From assembly GCF_006152115.1 (NCBI RefSeq), contig NZ_VDFU01000010.1, positions 81,679 through 145,678 of the forward strand: DNA of 64,000 nucleotides, read 5' to 3'. A program made the translations under genes and the position numbers. This DNA comes from Rubellimicrobium rubrum. GTDB taxonomy: Bacteria > Pseudomonadota > Alphaproteobacteria > Rhodobacterales > Rhodobacteraceae. A model generated the notes under the pieces. That model was not told where the DNA came from. It saw nothing but the letters and a program-made list of their open reading frames with translations, and did no database searches. This document shows positions 63,659 through 64,000 of the stretch, piece after piece; within the stretch, counting starts at the first letter, position 1; the number at the start of each line of letters is the position of its first letter.

Positions 63659-64000
63659 CGATTGGAGGATTGGCTTCAAACCTAACACTACTTTAGCAGC
63701 TCATGTCGAGGCGCTGGTTTGGAGCAAAGTGATCATCGCCGTCCGTTGACAGATCACTAGCGGGCCCGTTGAGCTTTCGGGTTTGTCCGGGCCAAGCCGC
63801 TGAGCCGAGAACAGCAAAGCGGATGGCATCTGCTTTCTCTGATGGAAAACCGACGATGACCGCAAGCGGGCTAAGCGCGATAGTTTCAAAGGCACTTCAG
63901 CAGGCTCAGGAAGGTCCCGCTTAGCACGGTAACGGAGCGCCACTGCGAAGGCTGCTTCTTGCGTCCTTCCCCTTTCATGGTCGGAACACCCTAAGGGCTG
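63659..64000. other. Right-end stretch, no supported feature
   Basis: About 340 bp after the last gene. The open frame on the minus strand resembles nothing I know. The window ends here. Confidence 0.35.

Noticed and set aside
63701..63943. Minus-strand open frame at the right end
   Set aside because: No family resemblance, no ribosome site and low-complexity composition.

Overview
The window is about 64 kb of GC-rich alphaproteobacterial DNA. Several features point there: three HWE/HisKA_2-type PAS histidine kinases, several PAS/GAF hybrid kinases, an LdtR-like MarR regulator, an FnrL-like regulator with a full cysteine set, two blue-light BLUF genes (one decayed), and a small secreted protein of a type I associate with Rhodobacteraceae. 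A Rhodobacterales or Methylobacterium-like host fits. Nothing here (no rRNA, tRNA or housekeeping core) fixes the genus, and the region reads as accessory.

Layout. 1-5.4 kb: an HWE kinase entering from the left edge with its single-domain receiver, a Crp/Fnr gene coupled to a second HWE kinase, another Crp/Fnr gene and a MarR gene abutting an IS5-family relic. 6.2-10.8 kb: a structured dispersed repeat, a DUF433 gene and a 1121-aa GAF/PAS hybrid kinase. 11.06-12.27 kb: an intact IS3-family element with inverted repeats, a 4-bp target duplication and a frameshift slippery site. 12.3-16.8 kb: an oxygen/NO/peroxide-type module (hemerythrin-like protein, FnrL-like regulator, di-heme peroxidase, membrane-DUF305 fusion) with two matching FNR-type promoters. 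17.3-19.9 kb: HigBA toxin-antitoxin followed by an OLD-type ATPase/TOPRIM nuclease. 21.2-29.3 kb: a KaiC-like ATPase coupled to a hybrid kinase, then a serine recombinase coupled to a 1281-aa GAF/PAS hybrid kinase. 29.5-36.4 kb: an EamA transporter, a frameshifted and truncated sensor pseudogene, an IS30 relic, a Crp/Fnr gene, a BLUF protein and small unknown genes.

36.6-46.9 kb holds a complete type I-C CRISPR-Cas system (cas3-cas5-cas8c-cas7-cas4-cas1-cas2) followed by a 36-repeat array whose distal repeats decay. 47-49.2 kb is a toxin-antitoxin/recombinase patch (MbcA/Xre-like antitoxin, VapBC, serine recombinase). 49.2-58.5 kb mixes signalling genes with gene debris: a GGDEF fragment, a GAF kinase, an RTX protein, a kinase-fold remnant, an IS481 relic, an HWE kinase next to a frameshifted receiver, a broken BLUF gene and an Rmf/CrpP-like gene. 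58.7-62.4 kb is a tightly overlapped three-gene glycosyltransferase operon. The right end has a secreted small protein and no further recognisable gene.

The main themes are environmental sensing (oxygen, light, multi-PAS input), genome defence (CRISPR I-C, OLD nuclease, toxin-antitoxin pairs) and active gene turnover. The observations I find most worth checking are the two FNR-type class II promoters with identical spacing, two families of dispersed structured repeats (one showing compensatory base changes), and the recombinase-sensor kinase coupling behind a 10-bp inverted repeat.
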